Part shown: one piece after another, positions 1 through 6,826 of the stretch
Position numbering within the stretch: the first letter of the stretch is position 1
How the letters are laid out: each line of letters opens with the position of its first letter
From: Lachnospiraceae bacterium
GTDB taxonomy: Bacteria > Bacillota > Clostridia > Lachnospirales > Lachnospiraceae
Assembly: GCA_024695225.1 (NCBI GenBank)
Contig: JAILIO010000059.1
Location: 1 to 9,145, forward strand
Length of the DNA: 9,145 nt
Reading direction: 5' to 3'
The notes under the pieces: model-generated
Seen by the model: only the letters and a program-made list of their open reading frames with translations
What the model was told of the DNA's origin: nothing
Database searches by the model: none
Program-made: the position numbers and the translations under genes

Positions 1-627
1 GGTGGAATCCACGGTCTCTCCCTCCTCGTCACAGAGCTTTATGTCCGCAAGGGTGTTGATATCCGCCGTGAATCCCGTGACATTCACGTCGATGGCAGCG
101 TAACTGACCAAATCGATTGCGGATTCACCGCCTGAAAGTCTGACCTGGTTCTGCTCAGGAGTGATATCTCCCACCATATATCCCTCTGAGACCTCTCCGG
201 AGGTGGTGCACTTGAGCCTGACCACTTTTGTCTTCTTGTTCTCCACCAGCAGCTCCACCTGGCTGATACTTCCGGTTATGCTGTCCAGGTCGCTGGCGTA
301 TTTATTTGTGGTCAGGAAGATGGGTATGGTCCCATCGTCTGACATCTCATTCATATCGGCGGTGGCTATGATATTTTCATCGTCAAGGGCGTCGATTATG
401 GATCTGGGAGCCCGTATGGTCACTGTGTCTATGACATCCGTGTCATCCAGGACCTGATAGACCATATTGTTTGCGGTGAGCACCTCCTTGTGGGTGATCC
501 TGACGGGCACGTTGGTAGCCCGGTAACTCACCACCGGGTCGTTGGCATTATTCACCACAAGCCAGATGATGATGGACAACGCCACGGAGAAGACGAAGAG
601 AGCGGGGTATTTCATGATCTTTCTCAT
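1..627 (-). CDS. cdaR: CdaR/YbbR-domain regulator of diadenylate cyclase (3' end cut by window)
   Basis: The reading frame starts at the ATG at 627-625 and stays open to position 1, giving 209 residues without a stop. The N-terminus has a short cytoplasmic start (MRKIMKYP), then a single membrane anchor at about residues 9-26, then an extracytoplasmic beta-rich region beginning NNANDPVVSYRATNVPVRI. This layout is typical of YbbR/CdaR proteins, which carry several YbbR repeats and bind and modulate the cyclase CdaA. Family members usually run well past 300 residues, so the last repeats lie outside the window. The start codon overlaps the cdaA stop as ATGA, and a GGAGG-containing purine run inside the last cdaA codons provides the ribosome binding site. 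The cdaA-cdaR pair is conserved in Firmicutes, often followed by glmM, which cannot be seen here. Identity is well supported by both sequence and position. Confidence 0.88.
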   Translation of the reverse strand, partial: MRKIMKYPALFVFSVALSIIIWLVVNNANDPVVSYRATNVPVRITHKEVLTANNMVYQVLDDTDVIDTVTIRAPRSIIDALDDENIIATADMNEMSDDGTIPIFLTTNKYASDLDSITGSISQVELLVENKKTKVVRLKCTTSGEVSEGYMVGDITPEQNQVRLSGGESAIDLVSYAAIDVNVTGFTADINTLADIKLCDEEGETVDST

Positions 628-1517
628 TTCTGCCCCCTCCCCATCATCTTAAGTATGCCGACTTTCTGCTTAGGTCCGGAGGGATCATGCTTGTTCTGGA
701 TGCGGGTGAGCATCTCCAAAAGCGCATCGGCATCGGTGACCCTGGAGAGCGCCCCCAGGTATGCCACGCTCACATTTCCCGTTTCCTCAGACACTATGAT
801 GGTCATGGAATCCGTGGACTCAGACATTCCCACTCCGGCCCTGTGCCTGGTCCCCAAAGCCTTTGAGAGCACCGTGGAATCGGAGAGGGGCAGATAACAG
901 GTGGCGCTGGTGATCCTGTCTCCTCTCACTATCACTGCGCCGTCGTGAAGCGGCGTATTCTTCTCAAATATATTTATCAGGAGCTGGCTGGACACCTCTG
1001 CGTCCAGTCTGATCCCCGTGCGTTCATATTCGGAAAGGGAGTTCTCATTTTCTATGACGATGAGAGCCCCTGTCTTGACCTTTGCCATCTCCATGCACGC
1101 CCTGGTGATCTCCGATGCGGTGCGGTCAGAAAAACGGCCCTCCGTCTCCCCTGCCCTGAAGATATCGAATATCATCAGAGACGAAAAAAATTGTCCCTGC
1201 CCCAGCTGATCCAGCCCCTTTCTGAGTTCGGGCTGCATCACCACTATGATCATCATGGCGGCAATGGAAAACAGCGACTGGAAGATCCAGACTATGGTGT
1301 TCATGTTGAGAAGCCAGGCGATGGTGACAAACACTGCCAGAAAGACCACTGCCCTAAGCAGAGTCCACGCCCTGGAATTCTTGAACCAGACCAGTACCTG
1401 AAAGATAAAGAAAGAGATCAGAATGACCTCGACCACATCCGTCCAGCCGATCTTTGGCACATGGAGTTCCTGAAAATTACTGAACAGATATTCAATTAGT
1501 GAACTGAAATCCCTCAT
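624..1517 (-). CDS. cdaA: Diadenylate cyclase CdaA (membrane-bound c-di-AMP synthase)
   Basis: This 297-residue protein makes cyclic di-AMP from two ATP at the cytoplasmic membrane. Three hydrophobic segments lie at about residues 29-45, 52-70 and 73-94. The catalytic DAC domain covers about residues 115-270. Its two hallmark motifs are intact: DGA at 192-194 (in LHDGAVIV) and RHR at 224-226 (in GTRHRAGVGMSE), the residues that bind metal and ATP in this family. Length is slightly above the roughly 270 residues of the B. subtilis protein, mostly because of a basic tail (KHDPSGPKQKVGILKMMGRGQK). The start ATG overlaps the stop of the upstream membrane protein as ATGA, and no good Shine-Dalgarno sequence precedes it, so translation is probably coupled. 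The stop overlaps the cdaR start in the same way. C-di-AMP controls potassium and osmolyte transport and cell-wall homeostasis in Firmicutes. The family call is very secure. Confidence 0.96.
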   Translation of the reverse strand: MRDFSSLIEYLFSNFQELHVPKIGWTDVVEVILISFFIFQVLVWFKNSRAWTLLRAVVFLAVFVTIAWLLNMNTIVWIFQSLFSIAAMMIIVVMQPELRKGLDQLGQGQFFSSLMIFDIFRAGETEGRFSDRTASEITRACMEMAKVKTGALIVIENENSLSEYERTGIRLDAEVSSQLLINIFEKNTPLHDGAVIVRGDRITSATCYLPLSDSTVLSKALGTRHRAGVGMSESTDSMTIIVSEETGNVSVAYLGALSRVTDADALLEMLTRIQNKHDPSGPKQKVGILKMMGRGQK

Positions 1518-2524
1518 AAACGATCAGCGCTGCCCTCACTGTATCCGTCGTCATATCCGTCATCGTATCCGACATCATCGGGTCCCTGATCGTATTCCCT
1601 GCGCCTGTTTATGCGCCGCACCTTCTTCTCCGGGGCCGACATATACATCTTGGGAACAGCTTTCACGTAATAGTAATAATCGTCGTCTTCAAACTGCAGT
1701 TTCTCCTGCCTGGAATAATCCAGATGAAACCCGAAGAACTGCACAACAAAGGCCACTGCGACTCCCAAAAGAGTCCCTGTGATCATAACGACGGTGGAAA
1801 GGCTTCCGGACATGAGAAGAGACATGACCAGAAGTGAGAGGATCTCCACTATCCCGCCGGCCACAATGGCCACGGTCCATGCGTGATCCACGGAGAGCTT
1901 TTTGATTATGGCCACTGTCATGACCGTTATGGCAAAGGACACCGCTATGATCCTCATGTCTTTATTTCCCACGGCGCCGTCAATGATGGTCTTCACCCTG
2001 ACGTTTATCTCCTCATCCGAAAGGGATCTCAATAGTTCCTCATTCTGGGAGACAAAGCGGATCATATACCAGGATGCGGTGCCTATGGCCACGGACACCG
2101 CGGTTCCGGGATTCCCCAAAAGTCCGGCGGTGATGGGCACTGCGTAAGGCACGCGGAAATAAAAACACATGGGAGTCAGGAGCACAGCCACCTGATCCCT
2201 TGGAGCAAACCTTGAAAACAGAAGATAAAAGAGAAGGAAAATGGCTCCCATGACCAGAGCGCACTCCATGGACAGGGCATACATATGGAGCACCACAAAC
2301 ACGACTGCCACAAATGCGGTAAATCCCCAGGGCATGATGGAGCACATGAGCGCTGCCACAAAGACCAGCGGAAGGCTCTTCAGTCTCGACATATAGCCGA
2401 GGGCGTTGTTCACAACCCCGAGACTTGCAAATGCGAACAGAAATTTAAAGACAGGCACAAGAAATGTCTGCCACTTGCTGAAAAAGAACTTCAGATTCTG
2501 TTTGAGAATGAGGAGTGTACTCAA
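1514..2524 (-). CDS. Unrecognised polytopic membrane protein upstream of CdaA, acidic/tyrosine-rich tail
   Basis: I do not recognise a named family for this 336-residue protein. Several hydrophobic segments, perhaps seven to nine, lie between residues 18 and 265, with a polar break at about 157-190 (QNEELLRSLSDEEINVRVKT). The tail after residue 266 is hydrophilic: an acidic-aromatic patch QFEDDDYYYYVKAVPK at 277-292, a basic run KKVRRINRRRE at 300-310, then GYDDGYDDGYSEG at 319-331. The start is TTG (2524-2522), because a stop codon lies two codons upstream and the next in-frame ATG is at residue 45, behind the first membrane segment. GGAGG sits 7 nt before the TTG. It overlaps the gene before by TTGA and cdaA by ATGA, so the three are probably made together. 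A role alongside CdaA/CdaR at the membrane is a guess from position. The gene is surely real; its function is unknown. Confidence 0.85.
   Translation of the reverse strand: MSTLLILKQNLKFFFSKWQTFLVPVFKFLFAFASLGVVNNALGYMSRLKSLPLVFVAALMCSIMPWGFTAFVAVVFVVLHMYALSMECALVMGAIFLLFYLLFSRFAPRDQVAVLLTPMCFYFRVPYAVPITAGLLGNPGTAVSVAIGTASWYMIRFVSQNEELLRSLSDEEINVRVKTIIDGAVGNKDMRIIAVSFAITVMTVAIIKKLSVDHAWTVAIVAGGIVEILSLLVMSLLMSGSLSTVVMITGTLLGVAVAFVVQFFGFHLDYSRQEKLQFEDDDYYYYVKAVPKMYMSAPEKKVRRINRRREYDQGPDDVGYDDGYDDGYSEGSADRL
1541..1576 (-). repeat. Three tandem 12-bp units encoding GYDD-type repeats
   Basis: Three imperfect 12-bp units (gtatccgtcgtc, atatccgtcatc, gtatccgacatc on the + strand) lie in a row inside the 3' end of the polytopic membrane protein gene. 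They encode the GYDDGYDDG part of its tail. Such short coding repeats can change copy number by slippage in whole units of four residues without breaking the frame. Confidence 0.6.
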
Positions 2525-2919
2525 TACTCATCCTCCATATAGTATTTCCTTCCCATATACTTCAAGCTTTTATAATATCCCTTGAGCCTCTTTCTGGATC
2601 TGGCCCACTTAACAGAGTAAACGATATAAGAGATCACCGCATACACAGCGATGAATATTATGTATCTGCGAAGCAGCATCTGGGCGAAGACCGTCAGGTC
2701 CACGCTGTACAGATCGGACATCAGCTTTTCAAAATCGTACAGCACATAAAGCCCCACGATTATGAAAAAGGCTGCGGTAGCACAAATAACAGACCTGACC
2801 ACATGCAGCCCCACATAATCTCCCCGGAAAAACATTCCCGTGGCAATATCGGCTCTGCCCTCATTCTCTTCGTAGGATGAGAGCCGAGCCATGCTCACGA
2901 TCTTCTCCTGATCCAGCAT
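2521..2919 (-). CDS. Unrecognised small membrane protein with two transmembrane segments
   Basis: This 132-residue protein has no family I can name. It has a polar N-terminal region (residues 1-38, with acidic stretch SYEENEGRAD), two hydrophobic segments at about 42-61 and 86-104, and a strongly basic C-terminal segment (KWARSRKRLKGYYKSLKYMGRKYY) ending in EDEY. The charge pattern suggests that both ends face the cytoplasm. The ATG at 2919-2917 shares one base with the TAA stop of the YvyF gene (TAATG). I see no clear Shine-Dalgarno sequence, so translation is probably coupled. Its own stop overlaps the TTG start of the next membrane protein. It occupies the place where B. subtilis has flgM after yvyF, but with two membrane segments it is not FlgM. 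The coupled arrangement makes it a real gene; its function is unknown. Confidence 0.8.
   Translation of the reverse strand: MLDQEKIVSMARLSSYEENEGRADIATGMFFRGDYVGLHVVRSVICATAAFFIIVGLYVLYDFEKLMSDLYSVDLTVFAQMLLRRYIIFIAVYAVISYIVYSVKWARSRKRLKGYYKSLKYMGRKYYMEDEY
2522..2536 (-). promoter_or_regulatory. Ribosome binding site that fixes a TTG start
   Basis: GGAGG at 2536-2532 is followed by a 7-nt spacer and TTG at 2524-2522. An in-frame stop (TGA at 2530-2528) lies just upstream, so TTG is the first possible start of the 336-residue membrane protein. The site lies within the last codons (MEDEY) of the gene before. Confidence 0.75.
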
Positions 2920-3326
2920 TATTTGCTGTCCAAAAATCTCATACGGCTTCCGCCGGAATCCTTCTTCTCAGGCTTGGGCGCCTCAGGTCTCCTGAAGGAG
3001 CTCTCCAGCTTTCCTGCCATTTCATTCTTGCACTTCTGGCAGTACCTTCCGGTCTTTATGGTAGCGCCACAGTTCTCGCATTCAAAATTGATGGGAGAAT
3101 CATCGGAAAACTCCAGCCTCTCTTCCCTGATCCACTGCCTCAGCTGACCGGAATCCACCTCACAATCCGTGCATATCATCTCCACGGTAGCAGTACGGTT
3201 ATCGCGTATGTATTCCCTCACCTGCAGGAACTTATCTTCAAGTGCCTGTTTGCAGTTGGGACAGATGGGCGGTCCGGAAATGTAATTAAAGAGCTTACCA
3301 CATTTTCTACAGTTACGTACATCCAT
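2919..3326 (-). CDS. yvyF: Flagellar-operon zinc-ribbon protein, YvyF (TIGR03826-like) family
   Basis: A 135-residue protein starting MDVRNCRKCGKLFNYISG, which closely resembles the YvyF family of small zinc-ribbon proteins found in flagellar operons of Bacilli and Clostridia. Cysteine pairs of the CxxC type fall at 6/9, 22/25, 52/55, 83/86 and 96/99. The first two and last two pairs fit two zinc ribbons. The middle section (about 45-74, ending LRQWIREERLEF) reads like a helix-turn-helix. A basic, proline-rich tail closes the protein. The frame continues upstream to a GTG at 3389, but that would overlap comFC by 50 nt; GGAGGAG at 3337-3331 points to the ATG at 3326-3324 instead. In B. subtilis, yvyF also directly follows comFC. 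A regulatory or chaperone role in flagellar expression is often assumed; the molecular function is not established as far as I know. Confidence 0.87.
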   Translation of the reverse strand: MDVRNCRKCGKLFNYISGPPICPNCKQALEDKFLQVREYIRDNRTATVEMICTDCEVDSGQLRQWIREERLEFSDDSPINFECENCGATIKTGRYCQKCKNEMAGKLESSFRRPEAPKPEKKDSGGSRMRFLDSK

Positions 3327-3337
3327 AGTTCTCCTCC
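3324..3337 (-). promoter_or_regulatory. Ribosome binding site deciding the YvyF start
   Basis: GGAGGAG at 3337-3331 is followed by AACT and ATG at 3326-3324. The spacing is ideal, and the site sits directly after the comFC stop (3342-3340). It supports the 135-residue protein over a 156-residue form starting at GTG 3389. Confidence 0.8.
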
Positions 3338-3339
3338 AT

Positions 3340-4050
3340 TCAAGTGCTATTTCCTGTTGCCAGCGTGATGAAAAATACCCCCTCAGCACCAGCTCTCCTG
3401 GCAGTCACTGCCATCTCATCGATGGTGGTGCCGGTGGTGTATATATCGTCTACTACGACAATTATTTTAGATTTTAACTCACCCGGCCGTATTTTGAAAG
3501 CCTTTTCGAGATTTTTTTGTCTTTCCGCTATACCAAGGCCTTTTTGAGGCTTTGTATCCACCACCCGGCTGACGCACAGACTTACTGGTATACCGGTCCT
3601 CTCACCTATTTCCCGGGCCAGGAGCTCACTCTGGTTGTAGCCTCTTTTTTTCCTTCTCCTGGGATGGATCGGCACAGGCACCAGCAGATCCGGTTTCCAC
3701 GACTTTATCTTTTTCCCCAGGATCACTGCCGTCCTCTCCCCGTACCAGGCGGCGTACTCCTGCCTGCCCTCATATTTGAACCTGAACACCGACCTGTCCA
3801 CACTGTGGTAAATAAAAACGCTGGCGCCGCTGTCAAAAGCATGGGGCCTCACCCTGCAGTCCGCGCAGTACTCGGACCTTCCGTCCTCAAGGGGTTTCCC
3901 GCATTTCATGCAGCAGGCCCCGCTCACATATTCAGCCTTCCCTTCGCATTCCCTGCAAATAAGGGCGCCTGCAGGGCTGACCGGCCGGTCGCACAAAGGG
4001 CACCTCCTGGGGTAAAGGATGGAGACTGCAGCGTCTGCCACGGGATTCAT
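3340..4050 (-). CDS. comFC: ComF family protein ComFC (phosphoribosyltransferase-like, DNA uptake)
   Basis: A 236-residue ComF-family protein of usual length. The N-terminus carries Cys pairs in zinc-ribbon arrangement: CPLC at 17-20, CREC at 32-35, C47/C50 and C62/C65. The C-terminal half is a type I phosphoribosyltransferase fold: LVPVPIHPRRRKKRGYNQSELLA (starting at 123), the family signature KPQKGLGIAERQKNLEKAF at 167-185, and the PRPP loop VVVDDIYTTGTT at 198-209. ComFC is needed for DNA transformation in several bacteria and probably works in the cytoplasm on incoming DNA together with the helicase ComFA. No comFA is visible here. The ATG overlaps the recD2 stop as ATGA, with GGAG 8 nt upstream. 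YvyF follows after 13 nt, the same order as in the B. subtilis comF operon. The family call is secure; an active competence role in this organism is not shown. Confidence 0.94.
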   Translation of the reverse strand: MNPVADAAVSILYPRRCPLCDRPVSPAGALICRECEGKAEYVSGACCMKCGKPLEDGRSEYCADCRVRPHAFDSGASVFIYHSVDRSVFRFKYEGRQEYAAWYGERTAVILGKKIKSWKPDLLVPVPIHPRRRKKRGYNQSELLAREIGERTGIPVSLCVSRVVDTKPQKGLGIAERQKNLEKAFKIRPGELKSKIIVVVDDIYTTGTTIDEMAVTARRAGAEGVFFITLATGNST

Positions 4051-6317
4051 ATCGGTATCTCCACGGAAAGCGCATCCGAAAGGCCGGTATTCCGAAGAGC
4101 CGGTCTGTCATTTTCAATCATCTGTTCAAGAGTATTCTTTTTCCCCATCATCACCACCATGCGCTGAGCCCTTGTGACTGCGGTGTAGATCAGATTCCGG
4201 TTCATAAGGGGGGCGGGTCCCGGCATGACCGGGATGATCACCGCAGGATATTCGCTCCCCTGGGATTTATGGACTGTCAGGGCATAGGCAAGTTCGATAT
4301 TTGAAAGGTTCTCCTTCTCATAACGTACTCTCCTGCCCTCGTCAAATTCGACGGTCACGACCCCGGTGACCCGGTCTATCTCCCGTATGATGCCTATATC
4401 CCCGTTGTATATGCCGGTTCCGCTGTCCACCACCACGTTGTATTTACCCACGACCTCCCATTCGATGGAATAATCATTCCTGATCTGCATGACACGGTCT
4501 CCCTCCCTCAGAAGGGACCCGTTCCTCTCTATCTCCTCTTTTTCAGGGGAAGGGGGATTCAGCATCCTCTGCAGCACGGCTGACAGTTCCACAGACCCCA
4601 GAGGGCCTTTTTTCATGGGAGTCAGCACCTGTATATCCCCGGAAGTCACATTCAGATATGCGGGAAGTTTGTCGGTTATCATTTCCACCATATGCTTGTA
4701 AATGACCCTGTAGTCATCCCTGGGCATAAAGAAAAAGTCCTTTCCCTTGTTGGAGAGATCCGGCAACAGGCCTTTATTTATCCTGTGGGCAGCATCCACG
4801 ATGCCGCTGCCGTCGTCCTGTCTGTGGATGGTGCTCAGGGAAGATACGGGAAAGACTCCGGAACTTATGATGTCCCTCAGGACCTGTCCCGGTCCGACGC
4901 TTGGCAGCTGATCCCGGTCTCCGGAGATCACAAGCCTGCTGCCCTCGGGGATCGCTCTCAGCAAGTCCCTCATGAGGAAAATATCCAGCATGCCGGCCTC
5001 ATCAACTATGATGCAGTCAGCCTCCAAAGGGTTCTCCTCGTTTCTCTGAAAGACGGGGGCCCCGCTCATGCGCTTTCCGGGATCATCTATGCTCTGGGCC
5101 TGGACCTCCAGGAGTCTGTGAATGGTGGACGCCGCCATCCCGGAAGCCTGTTCCATTCTCTTGGCTGCCCTGCCCGTGGGGGCGGCAAGCACCGTCTTTG
5201 CCCCGTGGGACGCCATGGCGGCCACAATGGCTTTTATGGTGGTGGTCTTACCTGTGCCGGGGCCTCCGGTTATGATGTTGACCCCTCTTTCCATAACATT
5301 TTGGACGGCATTCCTCTGTTCCTGATCCAGTTGGGAGAATTCATCCTCCGATCCCCAGTCGGGCATGTCCAGTTTGTCCACTGCGCCTGAAAGCTGCCTG
5401 AGTCTGCGGGCGCACTCCTGCTCCGCCATGTACGCGGACTTTAACCATACCAGGTTATCATTTCCCCGTCTTTTCACCACTATGCTTCCGCTTATGGTCA
5501 GTTCATCGGCGCAGTTCTGCAATTCCCCGGGACTGATGCTCTCCCCCTCACCGCACGCAAGGAGATCTCCGGCTTTACTGAGCATTTCATCCTTCTTGAT
5601 CAGGCAGTGTCCCTCTCTCAGCGCCTCGGAAAGGGTGTAAAGTATCCCGCTCTTGATCCTGGAAGCCGAATCCATCTGAACTCCGGTCCTCTTCGCAATG
5701 GCGTCGGCTGTCCTGAAGCCCACCCCTTCAACCTCGCCCGCCATACGCCAGGGATCGGTGATCAAAACGGTCTTCAGTTCCGCACCGTATTTTTCGATGA
5801 GTCTGGATGCGGTCACTCCGCCTATGTTATACTTTTGCAGCAGCATGACAGACTCACGGGCTGCTTTTTTCTCAGCCACCTGGACCCCGATGGAACGGGC
5901 CTTTTCGGCGCTTATACCCTTTATGGTCTCCAGCCTCTCAGGTTCTTCCTCTATGACCCTCAGGGAATCCGCGCCGAATTCCGCAGTGATCCGACGGGCA
6001 ATGGTCTCTCCTATGCCCTTTATGGTGCCGCTGCTCAGATATTTCATGATACCCTCCTCATCCTGAGGGAGTATCTCCTCAAAAAGCTGCACATGAAACT
6101 GAGTGCCATACACCGGGTGGACCTCGTAATCCCCCTGGCACTCAAGGGTCATTCCCGCTTCCACGCCGGGCATATTTCCCTTACATGTGATCTCATTGCC
6201 TTCATCCTGACCGGATGATGAAAGAGCGAGGACAGTATAGCCATTGTCCTCGTTCCTGAAGATGATCTGATCTACATATCCGCTTATAGTCACAGGAGGT
6301 TCAAAGCCCTCCCGCAA
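4047..6317 (-). CDS. recD2: ATP-dependent DNA helicase RecD2
   Basis: This 756-residue protein matches the RecD2 type, the stand-alone RecD-like 5'-3' helicase with an extended N-terminus, linked to DNA repair and replication restart. Domains in order: an N-terminal OB-like part (about 9-80, with GYVDQIIFRNEDNGYTV); helix-hairpin-helix elements at about 97-145 (GTIKGIGETIARRI, ETIKGISAEKARSIG) and 196-211 (GVGFRTADAIAKRTG); then a superfamily 1B helicase core. Motifs seen are Walker A GGPGTGKT at 351-358, APTGRAAKRM at 379-388, Walker B IIVDEAG at 436-442, GDRDQLPSVGPG at 466-477, STIHRQ at 495-500, ALTVHKSQGSEY at 679-690 and YTAVTRAQ at 711-718, so the motor appears intact. The start is uncertain: TTG at 6317 is the outermost, as a stop lies two codons upstream, but GTG at 6293 (MTISGYV...) fits typical N-termini better. 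comFC overlaps its end. Confidence 0.95.
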   Translation of the reverse strand: MREGFEPPVTISGYVDQIIFRNEDNGYTVLALSSSGQDEGNEITCKGNMPGVEAGMTLECQGDYEVHPVYGTQFHVQLFEEILPQDEEGIMKYLSSGTIKGIGETIARRITAEFGADSLRVIEEEPERLETIKGISAEKARSIGVQVAEKKAARESVMLLQKYNIGGVTASRLIEKYGAELKTVLITDPWRMAGEVEGVGFRTADAIAKRTGVQMDSASRIKSGILYTLSEALREGHCLIKKDEMLSKAGDLLACGEGESISPGELQNCADELTISGSIVVKRRGNDNLVWLKSAYMAEQECARRLRQLSGAVDKLDMPDWGSEDEFSQLDQEQRNAVQNVMERGVNIITGGPGTGKTTTIKAIVAAMASHGAKTVLAAPTGRAAKRMEQASGMAASTIHRLLEVQAQSIDDPGKRMSGAPVFQRNEENPLEADCIIVDEAGMLDIFLMRDLLRAIPEGSRLVISGDRDQLPSVGPGQVLRDIISSGVFPVSSLSTIHRQDDGSGIVDAAHRINKGLLPDLSNKGKDFFFMPRDDYRVIYKHMVEMITDKLPAYLNVTSGDIQVLTPMKKGPLGSVELSAVLQRMLNPPSPEKEEIERNGSLLREGDRVMQIRNDYSIEWEVVGKYNVVVDSGTGIYNGDIGIIREIDRVTGVVTVEFDEGRRVRYEKENLSNIELAYALTVHKSQGSEYPAVIIPVMPGPAPLMNRNLIYTAVTRAQRMVVMMGKKNTLEQMIENDRPALRNTGLSDALSVEIPI
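6291..6313 (-). promoter_or_regulatory. Possible ribosome binding site in a small hairpin at the recD2 start
   Basis: Reading the minus strand, GGAGG (6312-6308) and CCTCC (6299-6295) flank an 8-nt loop, and the GTG at 6293-6291 follows one base later. If GTG is the true start, GGAGG is the only Shine-Dalgarno candidate, but at 14 nt it is far away and could be paired in the hairpin, which would lower translation. If TTG 6317 is the start, these bases simply encode REGFEPP. I cannot decide between them. Confidence 0.3.
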
Positions 6318-6330
6318 AGATCAAAATTGG

Positions 6331-6822
6331 TCAAGCTTCGCCACTCCCCGAAACCATCGTGCCTGCGATACCGGAGTTGGCTGAATTCACCAGTTCCGAT
6401 GCGGACATGGTCTGTCTCTTAAGCTGATCATACAGGGACTGGGCCAGAGAATTGGCTCCCCCTGCCACTGACTGTGAAGATACTGTTTCCAGCGCGTCCT
6501 GCATGAACAGGTTCACCATGCCCGAACTGTAGGAGTCACCGCCGGAAAACATGGACGAACCAAGGGCAGATGAAGTGCTGTCAGACTGATCCGAAAAAAG
6601 ATTGGTGGACTTTGCCATCTCTTTGTAAACCTGCTCCCAGAGATAAGCCTCGAAATCCTTACAGACATCCATCAGTTCCTCATCCGTCTCATCCTCCGCT
6701 TTGGATTCCCCGGACTTTGAAAGCGCCTGCGCCTTCTTTTCCATGGCGGCGACCTTCTGGGCGCTGGTGTAACTGTCGGCAAGATTCTGGGTATAAAGGT
6801 TCAGATCGGTAATATCGGCCAT
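6331..6822 (-). CDS. FlgJ-type flagellar rod-binding protein (no hydrolase domain)
   Basis: A 163-residue protein with the rod-binding core of FlgJ: MDVCKDFEAYLWEQVYKEM at residues 51-69, a pattern shared by the N-terminal half of FlgJ, followed by a Ser/Gly/Met-rich stretch and GMVNLFMQDALETV (101-114). In enteric FlgJ this half caps the growing rod and a C-terminal muramidase opens the peptidoglycan. Here the C-terminal enzyme domain is missing, as is usual in many Firmicutes, so another hydrolase must open the wall. The N-terminal 45 residues are charged and low in complexity. The start ATG has GAGGTGA just upstream and lies 4 nt after the flgG stop. Location next to two rod genes supports the call. 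I withhold a gene symbol because only the rod-binding domain is present. Confidence 0.85.
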   Translation of the reverse strand: MADITDLNLYTQNLADSYTSAQKVAAMEKKAQALSKSGESKAEDETDEELMDVCKDFEAYLWEQVYKEMAKSTNLFSDQSDSTSSALGSSMFSGGDSYSSGMVNLFMQDALETVSSQSVAGGANSLAQSLYDQLKRQTMSASELVNSANSGIAGTMVSGSGEA

Positions 6823-6826
6823 TTTA

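Noticed and set aside
353..360. GCCGATAT on the minus strand inside cdaR, a perfect SigD -10 box
   Set aside because: No TAAA at the required distance upstream (only GAAA at 14 nt), and it lies within coding sequence.
945..1499. + strand open frame (184 codons) opposite cdaA
   Set aside because: Antisense shadow of the DAC and membrane domains; composition is unlike a real protein and there is no suitable ribosome binding site.
3327..3389. GTG at 3389 as start of the YvyF protein (21 extra residues)
   Set aside because: It would overlap comFC by 50 nt, whereas a perfect GGAGGAG stands in front of the ATG at 3326, where the family N-terminus begins.
5607..6218. Long + strand open frame (203 codons) opposite recD2, with others at 4692-5390 and 3517-4167
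   Set aside because: They lie fully or almost fully antisense to conserved genes with intact motifs, and their translations have unnatural Pro/His/Ser-rich composition and no recognisable domain.
6812..6819. GCCGATAT on the minus strand at the start of the rod-binding gene
   Set aside because: It encodes Ala-Asp-Ile after the ATG and has no -35 element at the right spacing; flanking genes are 4 nt apart.
6331..6822. Whether the rod-binding protein is full FlgJ with a muramidase
   Set aside because: Only the rod-binding core is present; 163 residues leave no room for a hydrolase domain and no such motif is seen.
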